Source of the DNA: Lamellibrachia columna
Lineage: Eukaryota; Annelida; Polychaeta; Sabellida; Siboglinidae
Assembly: GCA_963662155.1 (NCBI GenBank)
Contig: OY759272.1
Location: forward strand, 49,022,566 to 49,086,565
DNA: 64,000 bases
Direction: 5' to 3'
Within the stretch, counting starts at the first letter, position 1, and each line of letters starts with the position of its first letter. Below, piece by piece: positions 26,481 to 37,010 of the stretch. The translations under genes and the position numbers were made by a program. Under the pieces are notes generated by a model that searched no databases, was not told where the DNA came from, and saw only the letters and a list, made by a program, of their open reading frames with translations.

Positions 26481-28004
26481 AACTTGACTGGGTAGTGCAA
26501 GGAGTCGTTAGCTCTTGCCGTGCAATGCTGGGCAACTGGGCTAGTTATAAATAATTAATCCCTTCAAAAGATACCCAGTATGCCTATATTTAATAAACAT
26601 GGCAATGTGAACAAATATGTGCTATTGTACATGATTTTAGAGGTGCAAATGCTCCATAATTTATGCCCCCCCATGGGAAGTTTTAATTTAATCTACCAAA
26701 ATTTAATCTAACTTAAAGTGGTTTTATTCCATGGAGATCACAGCTCGCACCTGGCAACAGTTCCGCCCCTGGAAAGGCAATCTTTGCAACATTAATCTTG
26801 GCAATGTCTGATGCTAATCTGATAAATTACAGTACTTAAACCAGCTGACAATGGCAGGGCAACTCAGGACCAACATGTCATTTAGTAGAGAACAGAAAAT
26901 CCCTGGGATGTGATGAAATGCCCAGGGCTTATGTGATGGCACCGCCCACTGGGATTCAATCAGAATGTGCTCATACAGAAAGGCAACATCCAAACCCAAA
27001 CAAGTAAGGTCCAGATTCAGGCACCTCAGTGTGTGAAAAATCAGCATTTGATAGGTATAATCCTTCCATGTAATAAATCAGTGTTTGACAGGTATAATCC
27101 TTCTATGTTATAAAGCCTACATCCTGTGGCAGAATGACAAAGTTCTGATTAGCAGTCATACCTTCACAGTACTGCTCATTGTAACATGGCATTCCTCCAA
27201 ACAGAATAATCATTATGCAATTGCACCCTGCTCATGTGGGGCGGGACAATGGGGCAGTATGGGGAAGGGTAATAACTCAGCAGACACAAAACTAATTACT
27301 AGAATTCCCACCAAGACTGGATAATACAGTGCTAATACATGGTCATCAGTACAAAGGCGAGTGGTCTCCCAAACATGCAAGTTTGTCAACTGATAGGCAT
27401 GGGAAAGGGTTTGAAATGATGCAGCTTCAAGTAGAAAGATGAGTAGTTCTGTGGGCCACAGACACTAATGGTTTCAACAGCAACTGTGCTGGAATCTGTC
27501 ATTACAGAAATGGAGCCTTGTGTCATTTAGAGTTCCACAACAATTTGATAATCTTCCTTTATGCGATTTATTGTTATTCGCACCCTTTGCAAAAAGCAGA
27601 ATCTAAAAAAATCTATAGATTTCTACACAGTATAGCAGATTTTTTTTATAGGAAACTATATAATATTATAGACTCCATAGAAATAGTTTATGTCTATTTA
27701 AGTTTTCTATAGATTTGTATATAATTTTATAGAATTCTACAGAGCATAGCAGATTATGATATAGAAAACTATGGAAACTACAAATTCTATAGACATGTCC
27801 ACAAAAACTATACAGAATATTCTATGCAAATTCTATAGATTGTTTTGTTAAGGGCAATGGTTATGCTAAATATACTGCATAGCACACTACTCCAAATTTA
27901 ATGTAAGCTGAGATGGCTCTTCTAGGACAATTCTTTTTACTGCATCCAAAATACAGCAACATTTAGTAATATTCTTGAATCTACATGCACAAAAATTATA
28001 CATT
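26481..28004. other. intergenic region with a degenerate TATAGA-rich block
   Basis: No supported gene. Between 27597 and 27845 the words TCTATAGATTT, TCTACA(C/G)AG and CATAGCAGATT recur. The blocks at about 27605 and 27730 are diverged copies of each other, which suggests an old AT-rich tandem repeat. Confidence 0.5.
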
Positions 28005-28133
28005 CATGAGTGGACGCAGTCATCACACACAAACACATGGAACGACCCATGAGTGGACGCAGTCATCACACACAAACACATGGAACGACTCATGAGTGGA
28101 CGCAGTCATCACACACAAACACATGGAATGACT
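28005..28133. repeat. 43-bp tandem repeat, 3 copies
   Basis: Three near-perfect copies beginning at 28005, 28048 and 28091, each containing CATGAGTGGACGCAGTCATC. Confidence 0.95.
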
Positions 28134-28211
28134 CATGACAAAACATGTTGGCATTAAAGTAAGACAATGGATATTTTGCACTGCGCAAAAACTCACAAGT
28201 CATAAAAATAT

Positions 28212-28266
28212 AACTTATTTTAATCCTAATAAACTATATAATAATTAGGTAGGATTAAAATAAGTT
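28212..28266. repeat. perfect 17-bp inverted repeat (hairpin)
   Basis: Arms AACTTATTTTAATCCTA (28212-28228) and its exact reverse complement (28250-28266) flank a 21-bp AT-rich loop. It could be a tiny MITE remnant or a cruciform former. No T-tract or gene context supports a terminator. Confidence 0.8.
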
Positions 28267-28639
28267 ACACTGATACTATAGATTAGATATTTTGTATGGC
28301 CAGAGAAGATCATGTTGTTAACACTGGATAAACAGTCACAGCGATATTGTTTCACCATCAACAATGATAGTTCTCATTTATAGGATAACAGAAATGTTTC
28401 CTACATTTGACATTATTAAAAACATATTATATATTATTAGTTATTGGTGATGTTCACTCTTGGTACATGTCTGATGTACAGGATGACATCTGATGTGATT
28501 GCTCACTACACTAGAGTAGCAGTGGCAACTAGTCAACCAGTGCTGTCACCATGTGACCAAAATTTATACTTATTTGTAATCAAGCCAGACAGACTCAATC
28601 ATTATGGGGGGGGGGGGTGGCAGGGACTGGAAGTGTTTA

Positions 28640-28708
28640 TACAGTTAAATGAACTGAGGCAATGCGAACAAAACTGCTCAAGCACAAGAATTCTAACCTG
28701 GGTTCTCT
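28640..28708 (-). mobile_element. partial SINE body (same family as 60700-60915)
   Basis: The + strand words GAACTGAGGCAATGCG and AACAAAACTGCTCAAGCA align with GAATTGAGGCAGTGGGG and GAACAAAATGCCCAAGCA at about 60807-60846, in the same orientation. The tRNA-like head is degraded. A G-run of about 13 precedes it at 28605-28617. Confidence 0.5.
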
Positions 28709-28712
28709 AACT

Positions 28713-30184
28713 GCCCTGACTGTAACCTGTAGGTGGTAGTTGGACAACCAATGTCCTGACTGTCACCTGTAGGTGGTAGTTGGACCAACCAATGCCCTGA
28801 CTGTCACCTGTAGGTTGTAGTTGGACAACCAATGTCCTGACTGTCACCTGTAGGTGGTAGTTGGACCAACCAATGCCCTGACTGTCACCTGTAGGTGGTA
28901 GTTGGACAACCAATGTCCTGACTGTCACCTGTAGGTGGTAGTTGGACCAACCAATGCCCTGACTGTCACCTGTAGGTGGTAGTTGGACCAACCAATGCCC
29001 TGACTGTAACCTGTAGGTGGTAGTTGGACAACCAATGTCCTGACTGTCACCTGTAGGTGGTAGTTGGACCAACCAATGCCCTGACTGTCACCTGTAGGTT
29101 GTAGTTGGACAACCAATGTCCTGACTGTCACCTGTAGGTGGTAGTTGGACCAACCAATGCCCTGACTGTCACCTGTAGGTGGTAGTTGGAGCAACCAATG
29201 CCCTGACTGTCACATGTAGGTGGTAGTTGGACCAACCAATGCCCTGACTGTAACCTGTAGGTGGTAGTTGGACCAACCAATGCCCTGACTGTCACATGTA
29301 GGTGGTAGTTGGACCAACCAATGCCCTGACTGTAACCTGTAGGTGGTAGTTGGACAACCAATGTCCTGACTGTCACCTGTAGGTGGTAGTTGGACAGCCA
29401 ATGCCCTGACTGTCACCTGTAGGTGGTAGTTGGACCAACCAATGCCCTGACTGTCACCTGTAGGTGGTAGTTGGACAACCAATGCCCTGACTGTCTCACC
29501 TGTAGGTGGTAGTTGGACAACCAATGCCCTGACTGTCACATTTAGGTGGTAGTTGGACAACCAATGCCCTGACTGTCACCTGTAGGTGGTAGTTGGAGCA
29601 ACCAATGCCCTGTCTCACCTGTAGGTGGTAGTTGGACAACCAATGCCCTGACTGTCTCACCTGTAGGTGGTAGTTGGAGCAACCAATGCCCTGACTGTCA
29701 CCTGTAGGTGGTAGTTGGACAACCAATGCCCTGACTGTCACCTTTAGGTGGTAGTTGGACCAACCAATGCCCTGACTGTCACCTGTAGGTGGTAGTTGGA
29801 CAACCAATGTCCTGACTGTCACCTGTAGGTGGTAGTTGGACAACCAATGTCCTGACTGTCACCTGTAGGTGGTAGTTGGACAACCAATGCCCTGACTGTC
29901 ACCTGTAGGTGGTAGTTGGACAACCAATGTCTTGACTGTCACCTGTAGGTGGTAGTTGGACAACCAATGCCCTGACTGTCTCACCTGTAGGTGGTAGTTG
30001 GACAACCAATGCCCTGACTGTCACCTGTAGGTGGTAGTTGGAGCAACCAATGTCCTGACTGTCACCTGTAGGTGGTAGTTGGACAACCAATGCCCTGACT
30101 GTCACCTGTAGGTGGTAGTTGGAGCAACCAATGTCCTGACTGTCACCTGTAGGTGGTAGTTGGAGCAACCAATGCCCTGACTGT
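28713..30184. repeat. 40/41-bp minisatellite, about 36 copies
   Basis: Unit contains CCTGTAGGTGGTAGTTGGAC and ACCAATG(C/T)CCTGACTGT. Copies differ by CC/C and GTCTCACC insertions, so the period drifts between 38 and 43. Each unit carries CCAAT. - strand frames of up to 121 codons are repeat artefacts. Confidence 0.95.
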
Positions 30185-30700
30185 ATCCTTCCAAAACCCC
30201 TCTGACTACACCTCACAGAAACCAGCCTTTATTCCTTAAATGGTCAATCACCTAATAAATGGACTATTCCTTTATGTGGTAATGTTATGTCATAAAACAG
30301 GAACTTTATCCTGCTTGGAATGTTACCAATACACAAGTTACGCAGAGTTTCCATATGTATTATACATTTTAATTTGATTTAAGGCACCTCTCTGGGAGTT
30401 TGCTTTCTCTCACACCTGTCTTCATTATTCTTCTCCACTGGACTGGACATCAAAGTGGTCACTAATTGATCTATGATAGGGTCCATTGTCTGAGCCAGCA
30501 GAGACAGAGTTATTACATGAAATACAATAGTGGTGATGTGGAATAGAATGGTCAGATCTAATTAAGATGTAGCCAGGATAAACAACTAATATTTCACAGA
30601 ATGTGTCTTCTTTTCAGTTTTATCCTTCTAATAAATGCTGATATTTGCAAATTATTAATGCATCAACATGCCTCTTTGTGACAAGTTTTAGACATTAAGT

Positions 30701-30702
<2 letters not shown>
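30185..30702. other. spacer, nothing recognised
   Basis: Unique AT-rich sequence between the 40/41-bp array and a TA microsatellite. Confidence 0.5.
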
Positions 30703-30778
<76 letters not shown>

Positions 30779-30782
30779 ATAC
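30703..30782. repeat. (TA)n microsatellite
   Basis: About 80 bp of TA with two TACATA interruptions at the right end. Confidence 0.97.
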
Positions 30783-30934
30783 ACTCTCTTAAATGTAATA
30801 CCCAAGGCAAAGAGCAAAACAATCAAAGAAAAATTCATTCCCTCTTAGTCTTAAATCAGATAACTTTCATTTTTCATATCCAAGGTGTGTTTAATTTACC
30901 TGGTAGAGGCTTTCATCAACGTATCACGTTGACT

Positions 30935-32306
30935 TCAGTACCGATGACGCTGAATGTCGTCATCATACACGTGAGGTAGTTCGTAATTGCCCTCGTCTCT
31001 CTTGATGGGTGTTCTAGGTTTCCTGATCCAGATGGCTTCTTTGATGTGCCGGATTCTTCGGTTGGGTTTCTTGTCTACAATTTTCACTCCCTCCCAGTCT
31101 ATGATGTGGTTTTCAGTTGTCGCATGGTCTGTAAGGGCGGATTTATTGACATCAATCTTTTTTCCCCGCTCCTTGTGTATTTCTTTTTTTTCGTGTTGTC
31201 TACATACTTTCTGTGTTCCTCCAGTCGTGTTTTAGTAGTCTTCCTGTCTCCCCAATGTACTCAGCACCACAGTTCTTGCGTGGTATTTGGTACACCAGTT
31301 CACCCTGTTCTTCTAGCTCTATTTGTCCTTGGGATGTACCAACAAGCACCTGAGGGTGGTGTGGGGACACATGGCTGTTGCTACTCCATATTTCTTCAGT
31401 ACTCGGTGTACTCTCTCTGAGATCCCCTATGGCCTATACGTATGGGATGACTACCTGGCTCCTGTAATTTCTGTCATTTGTTTTTTTTCTTTTTTTCTTA
31501 CTGCTATCTGTCACCTTGTTCAAGGCCCAGGACGGATAGCCACATACTCTTAGAGCTTCTCTCAAGTGTTCCACCTCTTCCTTCTTGTCCCCCTCCTCTG
31601 AAGTTATCGTCTCACACCTGTTCATAAGGGTTCTGACCACTCATAACTTCTGATGTTTGGGGTGGTGGGACGCAAAGTTCAAGTATTGGTCAGTGTGCGT
31701 CTTCTTCCTGTATACTGTAGACTTCACACTGCCATCTTCCTTTCTGGTGAACTTCGCATCCAAGAAGAGCATGCTGTTGTTCTCTTCATCTTCCCGCGTG
31801 AAAATTATGCTCCCTGTGGGGTCTACAGTGTTCATGTGTTGTTGTAATTTCTTTGCCTTTCCTGTGTGTACCAGGCAAATTACATCGTCCACATATCGTT
31901 TCCAGTTTCTCGGTTGGCAATCTACCGGTGCTGTGGCTATTATTTTCTGCTCCAGGTCCTCCATGTACAGGTTGACAACAATGGGGGATACCGGACTGCC
32001 CATGGCTACTCCAAATTTCTGCTGGTAAATTTTTCCTTCCCATCTGAAGTATGTCGTCTCCAGGACAAATTTCAACAACTCCATGATGTCGTCTACGTTT
32101 AGGTTTGTTCTCTTCTTTAGTGTCTTGTAATTCTCTAGCCTTTTTGTGATGATTTTGCATGCTTCTTTGATCAGGGTCTTCGTGAACAGCGACACAACAT
32201 CATATGACACAAATGATTCTCCTTCTTTTACTCTCAGCTTTGTCATTTCCTTCACCAGTTCTTGTGAGTTTTCTGTGTGGTGTTGTTTTTCCAACAAGTG
32301 TAGCAT
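30935..32306 (-). pseudogene. Penelope-like element, RT plus GIY-YIG endonuclease, 5'-truncated and broken
   Basis: Reading on the - strand from 32306 gives a reverse transcriptase with FVSYDVVSLF (motif A), FGVAMGSPVSPIVVNLYMED (motif B) and KRYVDDVICL (motif C, YVDD catalytic box), then MLFLDAKFTRKEDGS and NFASHHPKHQKL. After an in-frame TGA at 31641 the same frame continues as VVRTLMNRCETI. A roughly 10-base insertion near 31425 shifts the frame to ISERVHRVLKKYGVATAMC. The GIY-YIG nuclease follows with LVYQIPRKNCGAEYIGETGR, then a one-base loss near 31228 and another shift in an A-run near 31190, then HIKEAIWIRKPRTPIKRDEG and a stop at 30935-30937. This domain order (RT then C-terminal GIY-YIG) is that of Penelope-like elements. 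The N-terminal part is missing, and the break at about 32306 abuts an unrelated LINE tail. One nonsense change and at least three frameshifts make it inactive. Confidence 0.92.
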
Positions 32307-32460
32307 GTTGGCCTCTTAGTCTTAGAGTGGCTGAACAATGGAATAGTTTACCCAAATCAGTAATACAAACCAGATCGATAAACTCGTTTAAAAATCGCCT
32401 AGACAAATTCTGGTCTACCCAGGCGATATTATATGACTCTGAATCTCCATTAAATTAATA
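32307..32460 (+). pseudogene. C-terminal tail of a third LINE ORF2
   Basis: The frame reads LSLRVAEQWNSLPKSVIQTR, then SINSFKNRLDKFW, ending at a stop at 32456-32458. WNSLP followed by SxNSFKNRLD is the usual C-terminus of CR1/Jockey-like LINE ORF2 proteins. Only the last ~50 codons are present. The left edge coincides with the truncated end of the Penelope-like element. Confidence 0.8.
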
Positions 32461-33264
32461 ACACTGGCACTGTCACTGACCACTGGCACTGGAACCGGAA
32501 ACTATGAACTCTTAATATTATTATATTCTAAAGAAGAAGATCTGATTATTGAGGAACCAAGTGGATCCTGCGATCAGAATCGTCCTATGGTATCCTAAGA
32601 CATACCCTGACAGCAGCCTAGGTGTAGTAGGACTCGCTAACACTGCCACTTACTCAATCTTGATACTTCACTTCTCACGTCATTTTCTTGTTTCAGGCTT
32701 CGCTGTTCTGACTGAACAATATCATTGTGTAATATTACTATAATTATTATATATAATATTATTATATTGTATGTTGCAACAGCGACATTGAGGTGAATCC
32801 GGATTCTAGAAAAGTGCCCTCATGTGATTTTCGTCACAAGGTTAATTTCCGTGCAATTTAAAGTTCTGCAGTTAGCCCGCGTTTGCTGTGGATGTAATTA
32901 GTTCAGTGCATCTACGCTAGGTGAAAATAGATACAACCCTAGCGGAGAGACGGGGGATGAGCCTCGATATATGACAGCTAATCGTCTGGACGACATTTCT
33001 CGGTGGTGTAAACCATGCACTTGCCTAGAGTTGTCACTGAAACGTTCCAAACAGACAAGTTATCAGAAACTGATAGTTTCGATGATAACGACATGCACGT
33101 CAAGTGGTTGAGATGGAGGTATGTATTGTGCGCGCTAGGTTTGCGTTACATTGCCATCAGAGTGAGAGACAGAACTTTAGTCTCAGAAGTAAATACGTGA
33201 GTGAAGCTTGATCAAGATTCAAGAATGCAAAAACGCAATAAAAAAAAATAAAAATATGAGCAAA
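32461..33264. other. decayed transposon-like sequence, unassigned
   Basis: CpG-richer than its surroundings. A + frame near 32956-33080 reads DEPRYMTANRLDDISRWCK, faintly like the RLxxxxWCxCG segment of a cysteine-rich domain found in P2X C-termini and some DNA transposons. A frame-shifted continuation reads VKWLRWRYVLCALGLRYI. This is weak and may be coincidental. No intact gene. Confidence 0.3.
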
Positions 33265-34231
33265 CAATGTTTTCAAATTTTCAGACAGGTACAAAATGTT
33301 GGCTGCAATTTGGAAGAGTATTTGAGTGTTGGCTGCACTTAAAACAGCTTCCATGGCATCCGCTCAGCCTTGGGCAGAATTTCTCTTTGACACTCTTTGT
33401 TCAAGTCATTAAACTTTATGACGAAATTATGCGACCGCTGGCCCTCTCTGACACGTGCATGTGATATTAAGAACAATACAAGCATCACCATTTCCTCAGT
33501 CACCGTCTCATTCTCTCAGCGTGTATTCATTGATTGATAAATTTGTTTTTTAATAAAAACAACCTTTCAAACAATTTGTTTGCACTGCACCAATGAAATA
33601 ACTGTTAGTGCAAACGTTTCTTCTCATTTTTAAAAACTTTTTTAAACAGCATGTTATATTACGTATAACCATTCTTACAATCACCAGAAAGGCAGTATGC
33701 TATTTGTGTTTGTTTAATTGTTCTCTATGTTGAAATGTACTGTCTACTGAGAACATCTTGTCCAGCCTATGGCAATGGCAATTACCCATGTCCATGCCAT
33801 TGGCATTGCCACTGCCCATTGCCATTGCCCATTAGCATTGGCATTGACACTGGCATTGTCATTACTAATTTAGGCAAATGCCATGCTCGTGGCATTGTCA
33901 ATGGTTATGGACATCAGGACATGGGTCATTGTACTTATCAATCGATAAATACAGGAATGAGATGCTGAGTGAGGAAATGGTGATGCGTGTATTATCCAAT
34001 GAATGATTGTTTTAGATGATGTGAAATTCTTCTTGCTATCACATGCACGTGCCAGGGAGGACAAACAGTCACATAAAGTTGAATGACTTGAACAAAGAGT
34101 GTCAAAGAGAAATTCTGCCCCAGGCTGAGCAGATGCCATGGAAGCTGTTTAGAACATGTGCAGCCAACACTCAAATACTCTTCCAAATTTCAGCCAACAT
34201 TTTGTACCTGTCTAAACATTTGAAAACATTC
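33265..34231. mobile_element. large imperfect inverted repeat (possible foldback element)
   Basis: The left arm (33265-33541) and right arm (33935-34231) are reverse complements over about 280-300 bp at moderate identity. Shared landmarks are TTGAACAAAGAGTGTCAAAG on the right arm opposite its complement on the left, GAGGAAATGGTGATGC, and CACTCAAATACTCTTCCAAA. The ~390-bp loop holds a degenerate ATTGCC/CATTGG-rich block at 33760-33870. Both arms read out a related peptide (AANTQILFQI and ANILYL), probably a fragment of a coding sequence captured twice in opposite orientation. No target-site duplication was identified. Confidence 0.75.
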
Positions 34232-34407
34232 CTAGATGGCAACGCATAGAAGAAGCCATTGAAAGCAGTAGCATTTTGATCTTTATATGCCAGTGTTCAT
34301 AGCTTGATGCCAGTCTCTGGGGTTGTGCCTAGTCACATATCCACTTCAGTTATGCACTGATGACCGCACCATCCATTTGACTGTTATAAAAAATAAGTAA
34401 TTTATTA

Positions 34408-34900
34408 GTGATGGCTGAAAATCGCATGCAAGATTTCACGAACCTTTGCATGCCTTTTAGTAGACAGCCAAAAGCTAGAGAGACATGTCATCTTCCAGAG
34501 GCTGATACAAACAGACGACTTGAGAAAGTGGAAAACATCCTCAAAATCATGTTGCCTGCCATATCTTGTCTCATGCAAAGGATATTTGTTGACCATTTGG
34601 GGGAAATGGGCTGATGCTTTACCAGAGCTACAAGAACAGACCAAGGGCCGTGCAAAGCATGACAAATTTAGTGAAAGCATTTTAGCACACTTGGACTGAC
34701 TGCTAAAGTAAAAGCTAAGTATCACTACTTTTGTCAGGAGCATATGTTACAAAACTTGTGAATGGCTTGACACTAAGTCATCAACAGGAAAGGCCAACAT
34801 CTTGTCAAGTGCACAAATGTGAGGAGAGCCTTTAAAGTACACCAGCTTGAGATCAGAGACGCCTGGAGAGTTGCAGTTTCTGAGAAATAAGGCTATTGGA
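34408..34900 (+). pseudogene. possible decayed coding sequence of unknown origin
   Basis: A 68-codon frame (34408-34614) reads RLEKVENILKIMLPAISCLM. A shift of frame continues it as KWADALPELQEQTKGRAKHD and later as YKTCEWLDTKSSTGKANILS, ending near 34780. The amphipathic, low-bias translation over successive frames suggests an old frameshifted gene or transposon ORF. I do not recognise the family. Confidence 0.35.
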
Positions 34901-35046
34901 AGTTCTTTTATCTAACAAAGTCAATTCTTTAAAACAAATTCAGCAAAAGTACTAAATCTTTTATTAAACTGATGGCACATATTACTTAAGCTGTTCATAT
35001 GCTACAGATTTGAACATTAATGAAACACATTCGCGATGGACTAAAT

Positions 35047-36508
35047 CAGTTAAGGAGGGAGCCTCAGTGTTCTACAGGTCTACCATTCTACATCACAGTT
35101 GAGGAGGGAGCCTCAGTGTTCTACAGGTCTACCATTCTACATCACAGTTGAGGAGGGAGCCTCAGTGTTCTACAGGTCTACCATTCTACATCGCAGTTGA
35201 GGAGGGAGCCTCAGTGTTCTACAGGTCTACTATTCTACATCGCAGTTGAGGAGGGAGCCTCTGTGTTCTACAGGTCTACCATTCTACATCGCAGTTGAGG
35301 AGGGATTCTCTGTGTTCTACAGGTCTACCATTCTACATCTCAGTTGAGGAGGGAGCCTCAGTGTTCTACAGGTCTACCATTCTACATCGCAGTTGAGGAG
35401 GGAGCCTCAGGTCTACCATTCTACATCACAGTTGAGGAGGGAGCCTCAGTGTTCTGCAGGTCTACCATTCTACATTGCAGTTGAGGAGGGAGCCTCAGTG
35501 TTCTACAGGTCTACCATTCTACATCGCAGTTGAGGAGGGATTCTCTGTGTTCTACAGGTCTACCATTCTACATCTCAGTTGAGGAGGGAGCCTCAGTGTT
35601 CTACAGGTCTACCATTCTACATCACAGTTGAGGAGGGAGCCTCAGTGTTCTACAGGTCTACCATTCTACATCACAGTTGAGGAGGGAGCCTCAGTGTTCT
35701 ACAGGACTACCATTCTACATCACAGTTGAGGAGGGAGCCTCAGTGTTCTACAGGTCTACCATTCTACATCACAGTTGAGGAGGGAGCCTCAGTGTTCTAC
35801 AGGTCTACCATTCTACATCACAGTTGAGGAAGGAGCCTCAGTGTTCTACAGGTCTACCATTCTACATCACAGTTGAGGAGGGAGCCTCAGTGTTCTGCAG
35901 GTCTACCATTCTACATTGCAGTTGAGGAGGGAGCCTCAGTATTCTACAGGTCTACCATTCTACATTGCAGTTGAGGAGGGAGCCTCAGTGTTCTACAGGT
36001 CTACCATTCTACATTGCAGTTGAGGAGGGAGCCTCAGTGTTCTACAGGTCTACCATTCTACATCGCAGTTGAGGAGGGAGCGTCTGTGTTCTACAGGTCT
36101 ACCATTCTACATCACAGTTGAGGAGGGAGCCTCAGTGTTCTACGGGTCTACCATTCTACATCGCAGTTGAGGAGGGAGCCTCAGTGTTCTACAGGTCTAC
36201 CATTCTACATTGCAGTTGAGGAGGGAGCCTCAGTGTTCTACAGGTCTACCATTCTACATCGCAGTTGAGGAGGGAGCCTCAGTGTTCTACAGGTCTACCA
36301 TTCTACATTGCAGTTGAGGAGGGAGCCTCAGTGTTCTACAGGTCTACCATTCTACATCACAGTTGAGGAGGGAGCCTCAGTGTTCTACAGGTCTACCATT
36401 CTACATTGCAGTTGAGGAGGGAGCCTCAGTGTTCTACAGGTCTACCATTCTACATTGCAGTTGAGGAGGGAGCCTCAGTGTTCTACATGTCTACCGTTCT
36501 ACATCGCA
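35047..36508. repeat. 49-bp minisatellite, about 30 copies
   Basis: Unit contains GTTGAGGAGGGAGCCTCAGT and CTACAGGTCTACCATTCTAC. Variants at the ATC(A/G/T)CAG position and GATTCTCTGTG subtypes recur about 250 bp apart. One unit near 35402 lacks about 16 bp. No frame is open throughout. Confidence 0.97.
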
Positions 36509-36900
36509 TCCAGTGACAATTACACAAATGGTGATGTTGACTACAGGGAAGTTGGTCATTGTGTAATTCAGTTGCGTCTTACATCTGTTTGGTAATGTTC
36601 CTGCGCGTGTCATGCTTTGTCTTCCAATCCCTGTTTGTGCTTTGTCATCTGGCTGTGCCATTATCACCCAGGAGTAGCACAGTCATCAGGGACTATGATT
36701 ATTCAGGCAGAGAAGTGTGCCTTGGAGACTTAATAGTATGTTAAACACAGAAAGGAGCAGTTGAAAGCTGTTGGGTGACTAAGTGGCATTGCTGTCTCAC
36801 ATTGATGTAGGACCTTTTTCTACTTGACCATTACACCTTCAAATGCCTGAGCAACCACAGTGTCTGGTTAAACACAAGGGGTCATGTCAGAAAATATACA
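36509..36900. other. spacer with a short unassigned frame
   Basis: A + strand frame at 36559-36744 has a hydrophobic start but no recognisable domain, RNA-level support or clear splice sites. I do not call it a gene. Confidence 0.4.
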
Positions 36901-37010
36901 TTTGTAATAATAATAATAACCTTTATTTATATAGTGTCGTATATTCGCTTATAATATCTGTTCAGAGGTGCTTAAAATACAACAGTGATCAAATAATTTA
37001 TTATATTAAG
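36901..37010 (-). mobile_element. 3' tail of a SINE or LINE
   Basis: The + strand reads TAATAATAATAACCTTTATT then TATATAGTGTCGTATATTCG and GAGGTGCTTAAAATACA. Its complement ends in the TATAAATAAAGGTTATTATT form typical of invertebrate retroelement 3' ends with a TTA tail, so the element lies on the - strand. Only the end is recognisable. Confidence 0.55.

Noticed and set aside
30905..30937. Possible hammerhead ribozyme after the Penelope-like ORF (TTGATGAAAGCC on the - strand)
   Set aside because: Only a partial TGATGA core is visible; the matching GAAA arm and stems expected of a hammerhead were not found.
30987..32102. + strand frames of 64-124 codons in this interval
   Set aside because: They are antisense shadows of the Penelope-like element on the - strand.
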